Below are positions 44,293 to 53,492 of a stretch of DNA of 64,000 nt, piece by piece (the first letter of the stretch is position 1; each line of letters begins with the position of its first letter). This stretch comes from Eubacteriaceae bacterium (GTDB lineage Bacteria; Bacillota; Clostridia; Lachnospirales; Lachnospiraceae), in assembly GCA_910574915.1 (NCBI GenBank), contig CAJTCR010000020.1, positions 22,951-86,950 of the forward strand. The letters are read 5' to 3'. A program made the position numbers and the translations under genes. The notes under the pieces were generated by a model. That model searched no databases, was not told the DNA's origin, and worked only from the letters and a program-made list of their open reading frames with translations.

Positions 44293-44715
44293 ATGGAGAT
44301 TCAAGTCGCATTAAAATCGATCGGGAAGAAAAAAGCCGTACAGGCAATGCCGCTAAAGATCCAGGGGCATCCGGCTACGGTGCGTGAACTGATCCTTGCC
44401 GTTACGGAGGCGGAGGTGCTTTTATACAACCAGCGTGCGCAGCAGTCCGAGCTGCTGCAAAGTATAACGCTTACGAGAGAGGAAATCGAGGACAAAGCAC
44501 AGGCGGGCAGAATATCGTTTGGCGTAAATTACGGCGGGCAGAAAGCGGATTTGCAGGAAGCGCAGGAAAATGCGGTACAATGCTTTGCGGATGGCATTTA
44601 CCGGATTTTTTTGGATCATTTGCCGCTGGAAGCGCTGGATGATCCGATTTGTGTGACGGAGCACAGTGTTTTTACGTTTGTAAGGCTGACGATGCTGGCA
44701 GGGCGGATGTGGTAG
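44293..44715 (+). CDS. Uncharacterised 140-aa partner of the DUF4132 protein
   Basis: The product begins MEIQVALKSIGKKKAVQAMP. It has an early segment (HPATVRELILAVTEAEVLLY) and a later ALDDPICVTEHSVFTFVRLTMLAGRMW. No signal peptide or membrane helix is present and no family was recognised. The start at 44293 follows CAGGAGG; a longer frame from 44128 overlaps lhr and has no site. It lies 22 bases after lhr and 30 bases before the DUF4132 gene, so it probably acts with the latter. Confidence 0.7.
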   Translation: MEIQVALKSIGKKKAVQAMPLKIQGHPATVRELILAVTEAEVLLYNQRAQQSELLQSITLTREEIEDKAQAGRISFGVNYGGQKADLQEAQENAVQCFADGIYRIFLDHLPLEALDDPICVTEHSVFTFVRLTMLAGRMW

Positions 44716-44745
44716 GCGAATACGCAAAGAGAAAGGAGCAGCACA

Positions 44746-47700
44746 ATGGCAGATTTTAATTATAATACAAGGCGTGAGATTACAATAAAGCGCAAGGAAG
44801 CTCTGCGGAAACGGCTGGAAAAGTATGCGGGGCAGGATTGGGATATGGTGGCGGAAAACTATGACGGATACCAGGTGGATGATGCGAAGGTTGCGCTGAT
44901 AAAAAAGCAGTTTGAAAAAGAGCCTGCAAAAAAGCCGTCGGAATGGTTTTGCCAGAAAAGGGCGAAAGGTGTCGGGATGCACCAGGGGCTTTTGGATGCG
45001 TTTGTGCCAAAGCAATATCAGGCATCGTATTTATATATGATTGACAAGCTGAACCAATTTCCGTTTTCATCTGGATGGGACCGCAGGACGGTGCGCACCG
45101 TGGGATATGCGCCGCAGATGTACAAGGTATTTTCGCTGCTGACGTCATATGAAAGCCTGTTTTACTGCGGCGAGCGGCTGGAGGATCTTATTTACAGGCG
45201 CCTGGATGCGGAAAAGCTGGACTATATCCGTCATGAATGGAATATAAAAAACAATTTCAGCCTGATCTATGCAGCGGAGATTGACCGCGGCAACCAGGCG
45301 GTGATCCATGCGCTGGAAGACCTGATTTTGAGTGAAAACAATACAGCGTATTTAGATCGGGAAATGATTCTTGGAATCTTCCGGTCGGATCATAAAAGGC
45401 TGCATCAGCTTGTCTGCGACCTGCTTGTAGCGGCGAGGCTGCAGGAAGGGCTGCGCCAGGCTGTGTGCGAGACGGCGGACGAGGGGACAAAGGAGGCGTT
45501 TCTGGCAGTCCTGCGTGTCATTGAAGAACATGACCTGATCCGGTATTCTTCTGTAAAGCGGGCGGTTTCTACCTGGATCGGGATTTTTGACGAGAACAGC
45601 GCAGACCGGATAAACGCCAAGCTGCTTGCTCTGATGGGAAAGTGCCTGCGTGATGCGGCGTTTTGCAAAAAGCAGCTACAGACCAACGATTCGATTGCGA
45701 TCAGTGCCGCGCTCTGGGCGCTGGGCTTTGAAGAGGCGCAGACAGCGGTGGCTGCAATGATGGAGCTGATTGACAGCGGGACGAAAAATCAAAAGCTGAC
45801 CGCATCCTTTTATAACCAAAGTTTGTTTGACGACAGGCTGAAAATCCAGGCGGCACGTAAGGTGATTTTGGAATATACCGATGACCTGGAGCTTGTGGCT
45901 GCATTTATGCCTGCGTATACCGCGCGTTTAAGCGAAGATACGAGCCTGCTGCTGTATGGAAGCAAGGTACATGCAAATAATGAAGTACAAAAACCGCGCA
46001 GTGCCGTGCTGACCGACTATTATAAAGACCGGGAAGAGGCACAGCGGCATTATGAAAAATTTTGGAGCATTTATGAGCGGCTGCCGAAGAAAGGGGTTGT
46101 ATATGACCCGTGTATTTTTCCGTGGTACAAAGTAGAGCTGACGCCGTCGAAGGTTATCTGTGAGCTGGCGTTTAGCGCCTATGTGCTACAGGATGAGGAA
46201 AAAATCACACAGGCGGCGCGCCTGCTTGGAGAAATATCCGTTGACAATTATATGAGTCAGCGCGGAAATATGATACATTTGCTGCTGTACCATCCGGCGA
46301 ACCAGGCGCAGCGGGAGCTGCTGATCGGATATATGGGAAATGCGGAGGAGTATACTTCTTCACAAGCGATTGCGATTGTGAAAAAGCTGAGCCTGAAACA
46401 AGCGGATTATCGTCTGATGGAGGATATGCTGCGCTTTAAGCGGAGCAGGCTGCGCGGTGTACTGCTGGAATTTTTAATGGGGCAGGACGACGCCTGCATG
46501 GAGCAGTGCCTAAAACGCCTGCTGTCCGATAAAAAAGAAGAAAAGCGTACGGCGGGGCTGGATTTGCTGCTGCGCTTGTCCAAAAAGCAGGAGAAGGCGG
46601 CATTTTACGCAGGCGTGAAATTATTTGCAAAGGGAATCGAAAAGCCTACCGATAAGGAAAAGGTGCTGCTGGAAGAAATACTTACAGACGAGGCAAAGCA
46701 GGCGGTAGAACAAAAAGGCTTTGGCATATATCATCCAGATGCGCCTGTAAATATACCAAAGCAGAAGGCAGGGCGCGACAAGCTGAAAAAGTGTGTTTCG
46801 CTGACGGAAAAAGAAATTATTGAGAAAATAAAAAAGCTGGATGCGCTTGTTTATGAATACCGCAATTATGAATACGAATCGGAATACGGGGATCAGCAGA
46901 TTTTGGAAAATGGCTATTACAGGCTGGCTGATGGTACGAAAGAGGGAAAAAACTGCGATGTTCACCGATTGAAAAACTATCCGCTGGAAGAAAAGCTGCG
47001 TGATTTTTATGAAAAGGAAATCGGGGACTATGGAACATTTATCGAGTGGGAAGCGCGGCTGATTCTGCACAGCGATGAGATCTACCATAACAGCCGCGTG
47101 TTTTATGAAGCGGTATTTGGAAAAGCACCGTTTGCGCCAGTGCCGGTATCGTTAAAATACGCGTCGCAGGTGAAGGATATAAGGCTGAATTTCCGTTATG
47201 AATATTTAGACCGCAGGCTATTGTTTGAAGCGGGCATTCAGGCGGCGCAGGCGCTGATCCCTGTGATCGACGAAACAAACAAATACGTTTGCTTTCATTA
47301 CGGCGGCTGGGACGGAAGGTCGTCGCAGTCCTATGTGCCAGTCTGTGAACTGCGCTTTTTCGATCGTTTTTTGGAAGGGCTGGCGTATTGGGAAACAGAT
47401 GAGCAATTTGCCAGAGCGTTTTATACGGCATGGGAGCTGGAGTTAAAATGCAGCCCACAAGCTGAAAAAAACCGGTTTTTGACACAAAAAAATAATAACG
47501 ATTACCGCTATCCGGCGAAGCAGATGACGCCGATCAATCCGTACTGGTTTTTAAAAGCTTATCATATGGGGATGATTTCCAAAGACCTTTTATTCCATGC
47601 GGTGCTTGTGTATTTTGACCGGGGAAAAACTTTGCGGGCGCTGACGCAGCTTGTGCAGGGAGAATATGCAAAAAGGTACAACACTGCGTTGTGGGAATGG

Positions 47701-49926
47701 TTTTTTGGCAAAAGCATGGATATTTTGGAGCATGGAGAGGAGCTTGCAGGCAAGGATACGTGGTGCGGCAGGCTCGTGCAGGAGTTGTATGATGCCATCG
47801 TTCCGGTGATGGTAGATACAGAGCTGCGCCGCGGCGAAGCAGAGACGGTATTTTCAGAAGACATCGGCGGCATTACTTATATTACGGGCGTGGAATACCT
47901 GGTGCGTATTTTAAAGGCGCTCGGCAAGGATACGCTGGAGCGGGACGCTTATTATTCGTGGTATTATGGGAGAAATTATACAAAAAAAGAGGTTTTAAGC
48001 CGGCTGTTAAAATACTGCTATCCGGCGGCGCAGGATGATGCGCAAGCGCTTGCGGCAGCGTTAAAAGGCACGGATATTAAAAAAGAACGGCTGGTGGAAG
48101 CGGCGATGTATGCGCCGCAGTGGATAGATCTGATCGGGCAGCAGTTGGGCTGGGACGGATTAAAGAGCGGCTGTTATTATTTTATGGCGCATATGAATGA
48201 ACGGTTTGACGACCAGAAGACGGCGATGATTGCCAGGTACACGCCGTTATCAGCCGAAGAATTGCAGGACGGTGCGTTTGATATCGACTGGTTTCGGGAA
48301 GCTTATAAAACTTTGGGCGAGAAAAATTTTGCAGTGCTCTATAAGGCGGCAAAATATATCGCGGACGGGCTGAAACACGCAAGAGCAAGAAAGTACGCGG
48401 ACGCGGCGACAGGCAAGGTGACGCTGCAAGAGCTGCGGGAGCAGATTACGGCAAAGAGGAACAAAGACCTGCTGATGAGCTACGGGCTGGTGCCGTTTGG
48501 CAAAAAGAAGGAGCAGGATCTGCTGGAGCGGTATGCATTTATACAAAACTTTGCCAAAGAAGCAAGACAGTTCGGTGCGCAGAGGCGCGCCAACGAGACG
48601 AAAGCGGCGCAGACGGCTTTGGTCAATCTGAGCGTACATGCAGGCTATGCGGACGTTACAAGGCTGACGCTGAATATGGAAAGCAGGATGGCGGAGGAAT
48701 TTGCGCCGATGATGAGCTGGAACGCGGTGGATGATGTGGAAATCTGCCTGCATGTAGACGAAAACGGAAAAAGCGTACTGCTGTGCAAAAAGGGAGAAAA
48801 AATGCTCAAATCCGTTCCGTCGCGCCTTGGAAAAAATGCATATGTGCAGCAGGTAAAAGCGGCGCATAAAAAACTGAAAGAGCAGTATGCAAGGGCGAAA
48901 AAGCTGATGGAAGAGTCTATGGAGGACGGCGCGGAATTTACGGCGGCAGAAACCGCAGGATTAATGGGCAATCCGGTAGTGCGGGCGATGATACAACCGC
49001 TTGTATTTGCCGTGGAAGAGGCAGGAAAGACGGAGCTTGGATTTTTCGCAGTGCACGAAGACGGCAAGTCTTTATGGCTGCGCGCTTATGACGGAACGAA
49101 GAAAAAGCTGGAAGCGGACAGGAAGATCCGCATTGCGCATCCGCTTGATTTTTACCGTGCGGGCGTCTGGCACTGCTATCAAAAACATTTGTTTGACTGT
49201 AAGATCTGCCAGCCGTTTAAGCAGGTGTTCCGGGAACTGTACGTAAAGCTGCCGGAGGAGATCGGGCAAAAATCTTCCAGGATGTTTGCAGGCAACCAGA
49301 TCCAGCCGCAGAAAACCGCAGCCTGCCTAAAGGGGCGCCGCTGGATCGCGGATTATGAAGAAGGGCTGCAAAAAATATATTACAAAGAAAATATTATTGC
49401 CCGCATTTATGCGCTGGCAGACTGGTTTTCGCCAAGCGACGCAGAAGCGCCGACGCTGGAATGGGTAGAGTTTTCTGACCGCAAGACGTTTGCTCCGCTG
49501 ACGATCGGGCAGGTGCCTGACTTGATTTACAGCGAGGTAATGCGGGATGTCGACCTTGCTGTCAGCGTGGCGCACGCAGGCGGAGTCGACCCGCAGACAA
49601 GTCATTCCACGATTGAGATGCGCAGGGCGATTGTAGAGTATAACCTGCCGCTGTTTGGAATTCAAAACGTACAGCTTAAGGACAGCCATGCTCTTATAAA
49701 AGGCACGAGGGGCAATTATAACGTACACCTTGGAAGCGGAGTCATACACCAGGAGGGATGCGCGATGCTGAACATTCTCCCGGTACACAGCCAGAAGCGG
49801 GGAAAGCTGTTTTTGCCGTTTGTGGATGAAGATCCAAAGACCGCAGAGATTCTGTCTAAGATCGTACTGCTGGCAGAGGATAAAAAGATCCGCGATCCGT
49901 TTATTTTAGACCAGATTCAGGGATAA
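44746..49926 (+). CDS. Giant DUF4132-family protein
   Basis: At 1726 residues this is the largest protein of the window. It is soluble, with no signal peptide. The N-terminal about 700 residues look like helical repeats (for example HALEDLILSENN and LLLRLSKKQEKAAFYAGVKL). The C-terminal part (from about 1150) carries DUF4132 features: MAEEFAPMMSWNAVDDVEI, HPLDFYRAGVWHCYQKHLF, FKQVFRELYVKLPEE, and the end KKIRDPFILDQIQG. DUF4132 proteins include E. coli MolR/YehI; their molecular function is not established. AAAGGAG precedes the ATG. The steady association with an Lhr helicase and a small partner suggests a nucleic-acid-related or stress role, which is inference only. Confidence 0.8.
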   Translation: MADFNYNTRREITIKRKEALRKRLEKYAGQDWDMVAENYDGYQVDDAKVALIKKQFEKEPAKKPSEWFCQKRAKGVGMHQGLLDAFVPKQYQASYLYMIDKLNQFPFSSGWDRRTVRTVGYAPQMYKVFSLLTSYESLFYCGERLEDLIYRRLDAEKLDYIRHEWNIKNNFSLIYAAEIDRGNQAVIHALEDLILSENNTAYLDREMILGIFRSDHKRLHQLVCDLLVAARLQEGLRQAVCETADEGTKEAFLAVLRVIEEHDLIRYSSVKRAVSTWIGIFDENSADRINAKLLALMGKCLRDAAFCKKQLQTNDSIAISAALWALGFEEAQTAVAAMMELIDSGTKNQKLTASFYNQSLFDDRLKIQAARKVILEYTDDLELVAAFMPAYTARLSEDTSLLLYGSKVHANNEVQKPRSAVLTDYYKDREEAQRHYEKFWSIYERLPKKGVVYDPCIFPWYKVELTPSKVICELAFSAYVLQDEEKITQAARLLGEISVDNYMSQRGNMIHLLLYHPANQAQRELLIGYMGNAEEYTSSQAIAIVKKLSLKQADYRLMEDMLRFKRSRLRGVLLEFLMGQDDACMEQCLKRLLSDKKEEKRTAGLDLLLRLSKKQEKAAFYAGVKLFAKGIEKPTDKEKVLLEEILTDEAKQAVEQKGFGIYHPDAPVNIPKQKAGRDKLKKCVSLTEKEIIEKIKKLDALVYEYRNYEYESEYGDQQILENGYYRLADGTKEGKNCDVHRLKNYPLEEKLRDFYEKEIGDYGTFIEWEARLILHSDEIYHNSRVFYEAVFGKAPFAPVPVSLKYASQVKDIRLNFRYEYLDRRLLFEAGIQAAQALIPVIDETNKYVCFHYGGWDGRSSQSYVPVCELRFFDRFLEGLAYWETDEQFARAFYTAWELELKCSPQAEKNRFLTQKNNNDYRYPAKQMTPINPYWFLKAYHMGMISKDLLFHAVLVYFDRGKTLRALTQLVQGEYAKRYNTALWEWFFGKSMDILEHGEELAGKDTWCGRLVQELYDAIVPVMVDTELRRGEAETVFSEDIGGITYITGVEYLVRILKALGKDTLERDAYYSWYYGRNYTKKEVLSRLLKYCYPAAQDDAQALAAALKGTDIKKERLVEAAMYAPQWIDLIGQQLGWDGLKSGCYYFMAHMNERFDDQKTAMIARYTPLSAEELQDGAFDIDWFREAYKTLGEKNFAVLYKAAKYIADGLKHARARKYADAATGKVTLQELREQITAKRNKDLLMSYGLVPFGKKKEQDLLERYAFIQNFAKEARQFGAQRRANETKAAQTALVNLSVHAGYADVTRLTLNMESRMAEEFAPMMSWNAVDDVEICLHVDENGKSVLLCKKGEKMLKSVPSRLGKNAYVQQVKAAHKKLKEQYARAKKLMEESMEDGAEFTAAETAGLMGNPVVRAMIQPLVFAVEEAGKTELGFFAVHEDGKSLWLRAYDGTKKKLEADRKIRIAHPLDFYRAGVWHCYQKHLFDCKICQPFKQVFRELYVKLPEEIGQKSSRMFAGNQIQPQKTAACLKGRRWIADYEEGLQKIYYKENIIARIYALADWFSPSDAEAPTLEWVEFSDRKTFAPLTIGQVPDLIYSEVMRDVDLAVSVAHAGGVDPQTSHSTIEMRRAIVEYNLPLFGIQNVQLKDSHALIKGTRGNYNVHLGSGVIHQEGCAMLNILPVHSQKRGKLFLPFVDEDPKTAEILSKIVLLAEDKKIRDPFILDQIQG

Positions 49927-49955
49927 CCTGCACAGACAGAAAGGAGACAGGCTCT

Positions 49956-50795
49956 ATGACACAGACGCCAAAAACACTCTATGTATCGGACTTGGACGGC
50001 ACGCTGCTGCGCAGCAATGAGACAACGTCTGCCTATACCAATGCGGTAATCAACCGGCTGACCGACGAAGGCATGATTTTCTCCTATGCGACGGCAAGGT
50101 CGCTGGTTACCGCAAAGAAGGTGACGAAAGGATTAAATGCCAAACTCCCGCTGATCGTATACAACGGTGCTTTTGTAATGGACAATGTGACGGAGGAAAT
50201 TCTGATAGCTAACTATTTTGACGAAAATGTAACAGAGGTTTTTCAGCAGTTGTTTGAGCATCATGTGTATCCGATTGTTTATTCATACCTTAATGGTGTA
50301 GAAAAATTTTCGTTTATCGAAAAATACTGCACGAAGGGAATGGCTGATTTTTTGCAGTCAAGAAAAGGCGATCCAAGGACGCGCCCAGTGGAAACGACGG
50401 AGCTTTTAACGGCTGGGCGCTGCTTTTACATTACCTGCATTGACGAGCCGGAAATATTAGCGCCGTTGTATCAAATGTATCAGGATGCTTTTCATTGTGT
50501 GTATCAAAAGGATATCTATACGGAGGAGCAATGGCTGGAAATTATGCCGTTTGCAGCCTCAAAGGCGAATGCGGCTTTGCAGTTGAAAAAACGGCTTGGC
50601 TGTGACAGGATCGTTGCATTTGGAGACGGAAAAAATGATTTGGATTTGTTTGAAATCGCAGACGAATGCTATGCTGTGGAAAATACGGTGGATGAGCTGA
50701 AAGCGGCAGCGTCTGGGGTGATTGGCAGCAATGAGGACGACGGTGTGGCTAAGTGGCTGGAGTGGTCGTATTGCAGCGGGCAAAACCAAAGATAA
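49956..50795 (+). CDS. Cof-type HAD-superfamily phosphatase
   Basis: The 279-residue protein has HAD motif I SDLDGTLL (nucleophile at D11, second aspartate two residues later), motif II in YATARS, and the C-terminal VAFGDGKNDLDLFEIAD with the metal-binding aspartates. The C2-type cap lies between about residues 85 and 200. Family members hydrolyse sugar phosphates, FMN or similar; no substrate can be given. It starts 30 bases after the DUF4132 gene behind AAAGGAGA and probably belongs to that operon. Confidence 0.9.
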   Translation: MTQTPKTLYVSDLDGTLLRSNETTSAYTNAVINRLTDEGMIFSYATARSLVTAKKVTKGLNAKLPLIVYNGAFVMDNVTEEILIANYFDENVTEVFQQLFEHHVYPIVYSYLNGVEKFSFIEKYCTKGMADFLQSRKGDPRTRPVETTELLTAGRCFYITCIDEPEILAPLYQMYQDAFHCVYQKDIYTEEQWLEIMPFAASKANAALQLKKRLGCDRIVAFGDGKNDLDLFEIADECYAVENTVDELKAAASGVIGSNEDDGVAKWLEWSYCSGQNQR

Positions 50796-50824
50796 TTTAT
50801 AACACAATCCTCGTTGCGTTCACA

Positions 50825-50998
50825 CAAAACAACCCATATCGAACTTGCTTTCTTTACGCTTACGATCCCCTCTCCTAAAGCGAACAAATTTGCATTGCAG
50901 AAGGGACGCCGGGAGAGAGGATGGGCATCCCCTCTCCCGGCTGCTCTTCGTAAGTGCTACTAAACAAGCTCTGGCGTTCCTTCATGTAAAAAAACAAC
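50825..50998. repeat. Nested pair of family C repeats (C6 outer, C6 inner)
   Basis: The outer copy is split: CCCATATCGAACTTGC to GATCCCCTCTCC on the left and TGGCGTTCCTTCATGTAAAA on the right. Between them (about 50876-50970) is another copy in the opposite orientation: GCGAACAAATTTGCATTG, AAGGGACGCCGGGAGAG, CCCCTCTCCCGGCTGCTC and TAAGTGCTACTAAACAAGC. Joining the outer halves restores the CTCTCCTGGCGT core seen in C5. Confidence 0.7.
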
Positions 50999-51014
50999 CA
51001 ATTACTGCTGGTCA

Positions 51015-51328
51015 TTAAGTGATATCCCGCTTTTCGTATGTGGTGACTGCGATTTTCCGGGTCAAATAGATAGGCGTATGGAAGGATGCCATTTTGCGGT
51101 ATACAATCAAATCCGTTGGATCGAATGCGCTTCATCCTGCACAAAATCCAAAAGCATATTTAAAATATCGTCCCGCATCACCGGATCAAGCCCGCTCGTT
51201 TCCTCGTCTAAGATCAGCAGCTTCGAATGGTGTGAAAAGGCAACGGCGATTGCCAGCTTCATTTTTATTCCTTTGGAAAACTGTTTGAGCTGTTTATCAT
51301 GTTTTTCTTGACATAATGATAACAACAT
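51015..51328 (-). pseudogene. Remnant of an ABC transporter (ATPase fragment and permease end)
   Basis: On the complement 51328-51107 reads FSKGIKMKLAIAVAFSHHSK followed by LLILDEETSGLDPVMRDDI, the signature and Walker B region of an ABC-2-type ATPase; Walker A and the start are gone. In another frame, down to TAA at 51017-51015, KIAVTTYEKRDIT looks like the C-terminus of an ABC-2 permease. A deletion seems to have fused the two, and the promoter region of blaI replaced the 5' part. The permease assignment is tentative. Confidence 0.65.
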
Positions 51329-51356
51329 GTTATCTTGAAATTAGATAACATGTTGT
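51308..51356 (+). promoter_or_regulatory. Promoter and operator of the blaI-blaR1-like operon
   Basis: TTGACA (51308-51313) and TATCTT (51331-51336) are 17 bases apart. Overlapping the -10 is a perfect inverted repeat: ACAACATGTTATCT (51322-51335) and AGATAACATGTTGT (51343-51356) with a seven-base spacer. Each arm contains the dyad AACATGTT. This is the expected place for BlaI/MecI-type autorepression. A second possible start uses TTGAAA at 51335 and TACACT. Confidence 0.65.
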
Positions 51357-51394
51357 ACACTATAAAGTGGTTCTTTTGAGAGGAGGATGGTTCT

Positions 51395-51775
51395 ATGCAG
51401 CAGGCATCGGATTATGAACTGGAATTAATGAAGGTTATCTGGGACAACGGAGGCACTGCCTTATATGCGCAGATTTATGCGGCATTGGAAGAAAAAGGGA
51501 TTTGCTGGACAAAAAATACAATTATTACGCTGCTGTCCCGCCTGATAGACAAAAAGCTTTTGAAAGCGAATAAAATCGGGCACCGCAACAAATATACAGC
51601 GCTTGTGTCAGCAGACGAGTATCAGGGCGTGCAGGCAGAAAGCTTTTTAGACAAATTTTTTGAAGGAAACGCCAAAGGGCTGGTTGCTGCGCTGATTCAA
51701 AACGAGCTGCTGTCGGAAGACGATTTTGAGGAATTGAAACAGTACTGGCAAGGCGGTGACGCGGCAGATGCATGA
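51395..51775 (+). CDS. blaI: BlaI/MecI/CopY-family transcriptional repressor
   Basis: The 126-residue protein has the winged-helix domain typical of BlaI/MecI: ELELMKVIWDNGGTALYAQI, then WTKNTIITLLSRLIDKKLL (recognition helix and wing), followed by a C-terminal dimerisation helix from about residue 80 (SFLDKFFEGNAKGLVAALI). Such repressors bind a dyad and are cleaved when a membrane sensor detects its signal. The start follows GAGGAGG. The operator candidate lies 40 bases upstream and the partner sensor overlaps downstream, which supports the assignment; beta-lactams need not be the signal. Confidence 0.9.
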   Translation: MQQASDYELELMKVIWDNGGTALYAQIYAALEEKGICWTKNTIITLLSRLIDKKLLKANKIGHRNKYTALVSADEYQGVQAESFLDKFFEGNAKGLVAALIQNELLSEDDFEELKQYWQGGDAADA

Positions 51776-53483
51776 AATTTTAAAAGGATACGTGTCTGTT
51801 TCTGTAGCTGCTGTGCTCATAATGGCTGCGCTGATGCTGTTTGCGCCGCTGTACCGGGAAAGGTTCAGCAAACGCTGGCAGTATTATATCTGGCTGGTTG
51901 TTGTGTTCCGGCTTCTTATTCCGTGGAATCCCGCCAATGGGCTGGTTGGGCGTCTGTTTCTGGCTGTACAGGAACAGCATGCTATTAAAAATGGCAGTGT
52001 GTATAAAGCTATGCCGCAAGATAAGAGCTTGCAAAATGGTGTAGTTTCCAGTGAGGGAAAAATGGAACATAACGGCGATTCCAGTGAAGCAAAAATAGAG
52101 AACAATGGTATTTCCAGTTGTTTTAAAATGCTACCGCAGATAACAGAATATCTTTGGATGATCTGGCTGTTTGGAGTGGTTCTTTTATTTATGCGCAGGA
52201 TTATACTTCACCAGTGTTTTGTTAGCTGTTTAAAAGCTGGATGTGCTCCGGTAGAGGATATCAGGCGGCTTGAAATTTTTGGAAAGGTAGTTGCGAAAAG
52301 CGGTCTTACAAAAACCGCAGGGCTGTACACAAACGATACGATTACGTCTCCATTACTGATCGGATGTTTTCATCCCGCGGTCGTTTTGACAAAAGCGGAG
52401 ATGTCAGACGCTGATTTTTATTATACGGTTCTGCATGAATGGACGCATTACAGACGCGGGGATCTGATTTATAAATGGCTGGTGCAGTTTACGATATGCC
52501 TGCATTGGTTTAATCCGTGTGTGTACTTGCTGGAGCGTGAGGTCAGCCGGATGTGCGAGCTGTCCTGTGATGAGGCAGTTACAAAAGATTTGGGCGCGGC
52601 GGGAAAGCGAGCCTATGGCGATATGCTGCTGCGCGCGGTAGCGTCGGCATGCGGCTTTCAGAGGATTCCGGCGTCGATTACGCTGCATAGAGGAAAAAAA
52701 TTAATGAAGGAAAGGCTGGGTGCATTGATGAAGGAGAGAAAGAACACAAGGGGAACAGCCGTTATCTCGGCTTTGGCAGCACTGCTTCTGACGACAGGCG
52801 CTGTGGCTGCGGGCGCTTACAGGATGCCGGCAGCGGCACAGGAGGTCAGGCAGGATGCAGAGATTTTACGTTACAAAAAAGATACATCGGAAAAAGCATT
52901 GATGCAGGAATATAAAGAATGGGGAATTACGAGAAAGAACGGCGCGTATTATTACAAAGGCAGGCGTATCCGTATTTTTATGGATGTGCGCGCGGATGCA
53001 TCGTTTGTTACGTTTCATTTTGACAAAACAGGGAAGATGGATGTGAAGCTAAACCGTGCAAAGGATTTTTCCGTTACGGGCGTGTCTGGCATGACAAGGC
53101 AGGAGACAGAAGAGATATTAGAAGATTATGGAGACGCCGTAAATGAAGTGAAAGACGAAAAATCGAATGATGCAAAGCCGAAACTGGCTGTCAGCCGTCT
53201 GCAAAAAGAAGAGCTAGTACAACAAGTGCGTGAAGCGGTCAAAGACTGTAAGGACGGCACATGGTATGTGATCACGCATCAAGGGGTACAGTATTTGTAT
53301 TATTATGGTATGCCGGGAAAATATGCGTTTCAGCCGTCCATCGGGCAGAAAAAAACAATGATTAAGCTGGCAGACCTGGGTGGGACAGGAGAGCGGTATG
53401 TGCTGCTGGCTGTCAGAGGAAATCAGCCGTTAACGGTAACATATCGTGGGGAAACGGTCAGGTATCAGACGGTTGAGGTTTGA
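51768..53483 (+). CDS. BlaR1-like M56 membrane metallopeptidase
   Basis: The 571-residue protein has several N-terminal membrane helices (about 8-28, 37-55, 125-142) and the M56 zinc-protease motif HEWTH at 223-227 followed by YRRGDLIYKW. A further membrane helix lies near 325-345 (AVISALAALLLTTGAVAA). The C-terminal about 220 residues are extracytoplasmic but lack the penicillin-binding SxxK/SxN/KTG set, so the signal is probably not a beta-lactam. Residues 85-115 contain an imperfect repeat (SSEGKMEHNGD, SSEAKIENNGI). The start at ATG 51768 overlaps blaI by eight bases; GTG 51756 is an alternative. It should cleave or inactivate the adjacent repressor. Confidence 0.85.
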   Translation: MHEILKGYVSVSVAAVLIMAALMLFAPLYRERFSKRWQYYIWLVVVFRLLIPWNPANGLVGRLFLAVQEQHAIKNGSVYKAMPQDKSLQNGVVSSEGKMEHNGDSSEAKIENNGISSCFKMLPQITEYLWMIWLFGVVLLFMRRIILHQCFVSCLKAGCAPVEDIRRLEIFGKVVAKSGLTKTAGLYTNDTITSPLLIGCFHPAVVLTKAEMSDADFYYTVLHEWTHYRRGDLIYKWLVQFTICLHWFNPCVYLLEREVSRMCELSCDEAVTKDLGAAGKRAYGDMLLRAVASACGFQRIPASITLHRGKKLMKERLGALMKERKNTRGTAVISALAALLLTTGAVAAGAYRMPAAAQEVRQDAEILRYKKDTSEKALMQEYKEWGITRKNGAYYYKGRRIRIFMDVRADASFVTFHFDKTGKMDVKLNRAKDFSVTGVSGMTRQETEEILEDYGDAVNEVKDEKSNDAKPKLAVSRLQKEELVQQVREAVKDCKDGTWYVITHQGVQYLYYYGMPGKYAFQPSIGQKKTMIKLADLGGTGERYVLLAVRGNQPLTVTYRGETVRYQTVEV

Positions 53484-53492
53484 TTTTTCTCC

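Noticed and set aside
51768..53483. Beta-lactam resistance sensor BlaR1/MecR1 in the strict sense
   Set aside because: The M56 protease half fits, but the C-terminal domain lacks the SxxK, SxN and KTG motifs of a penicillin-binding sensor.
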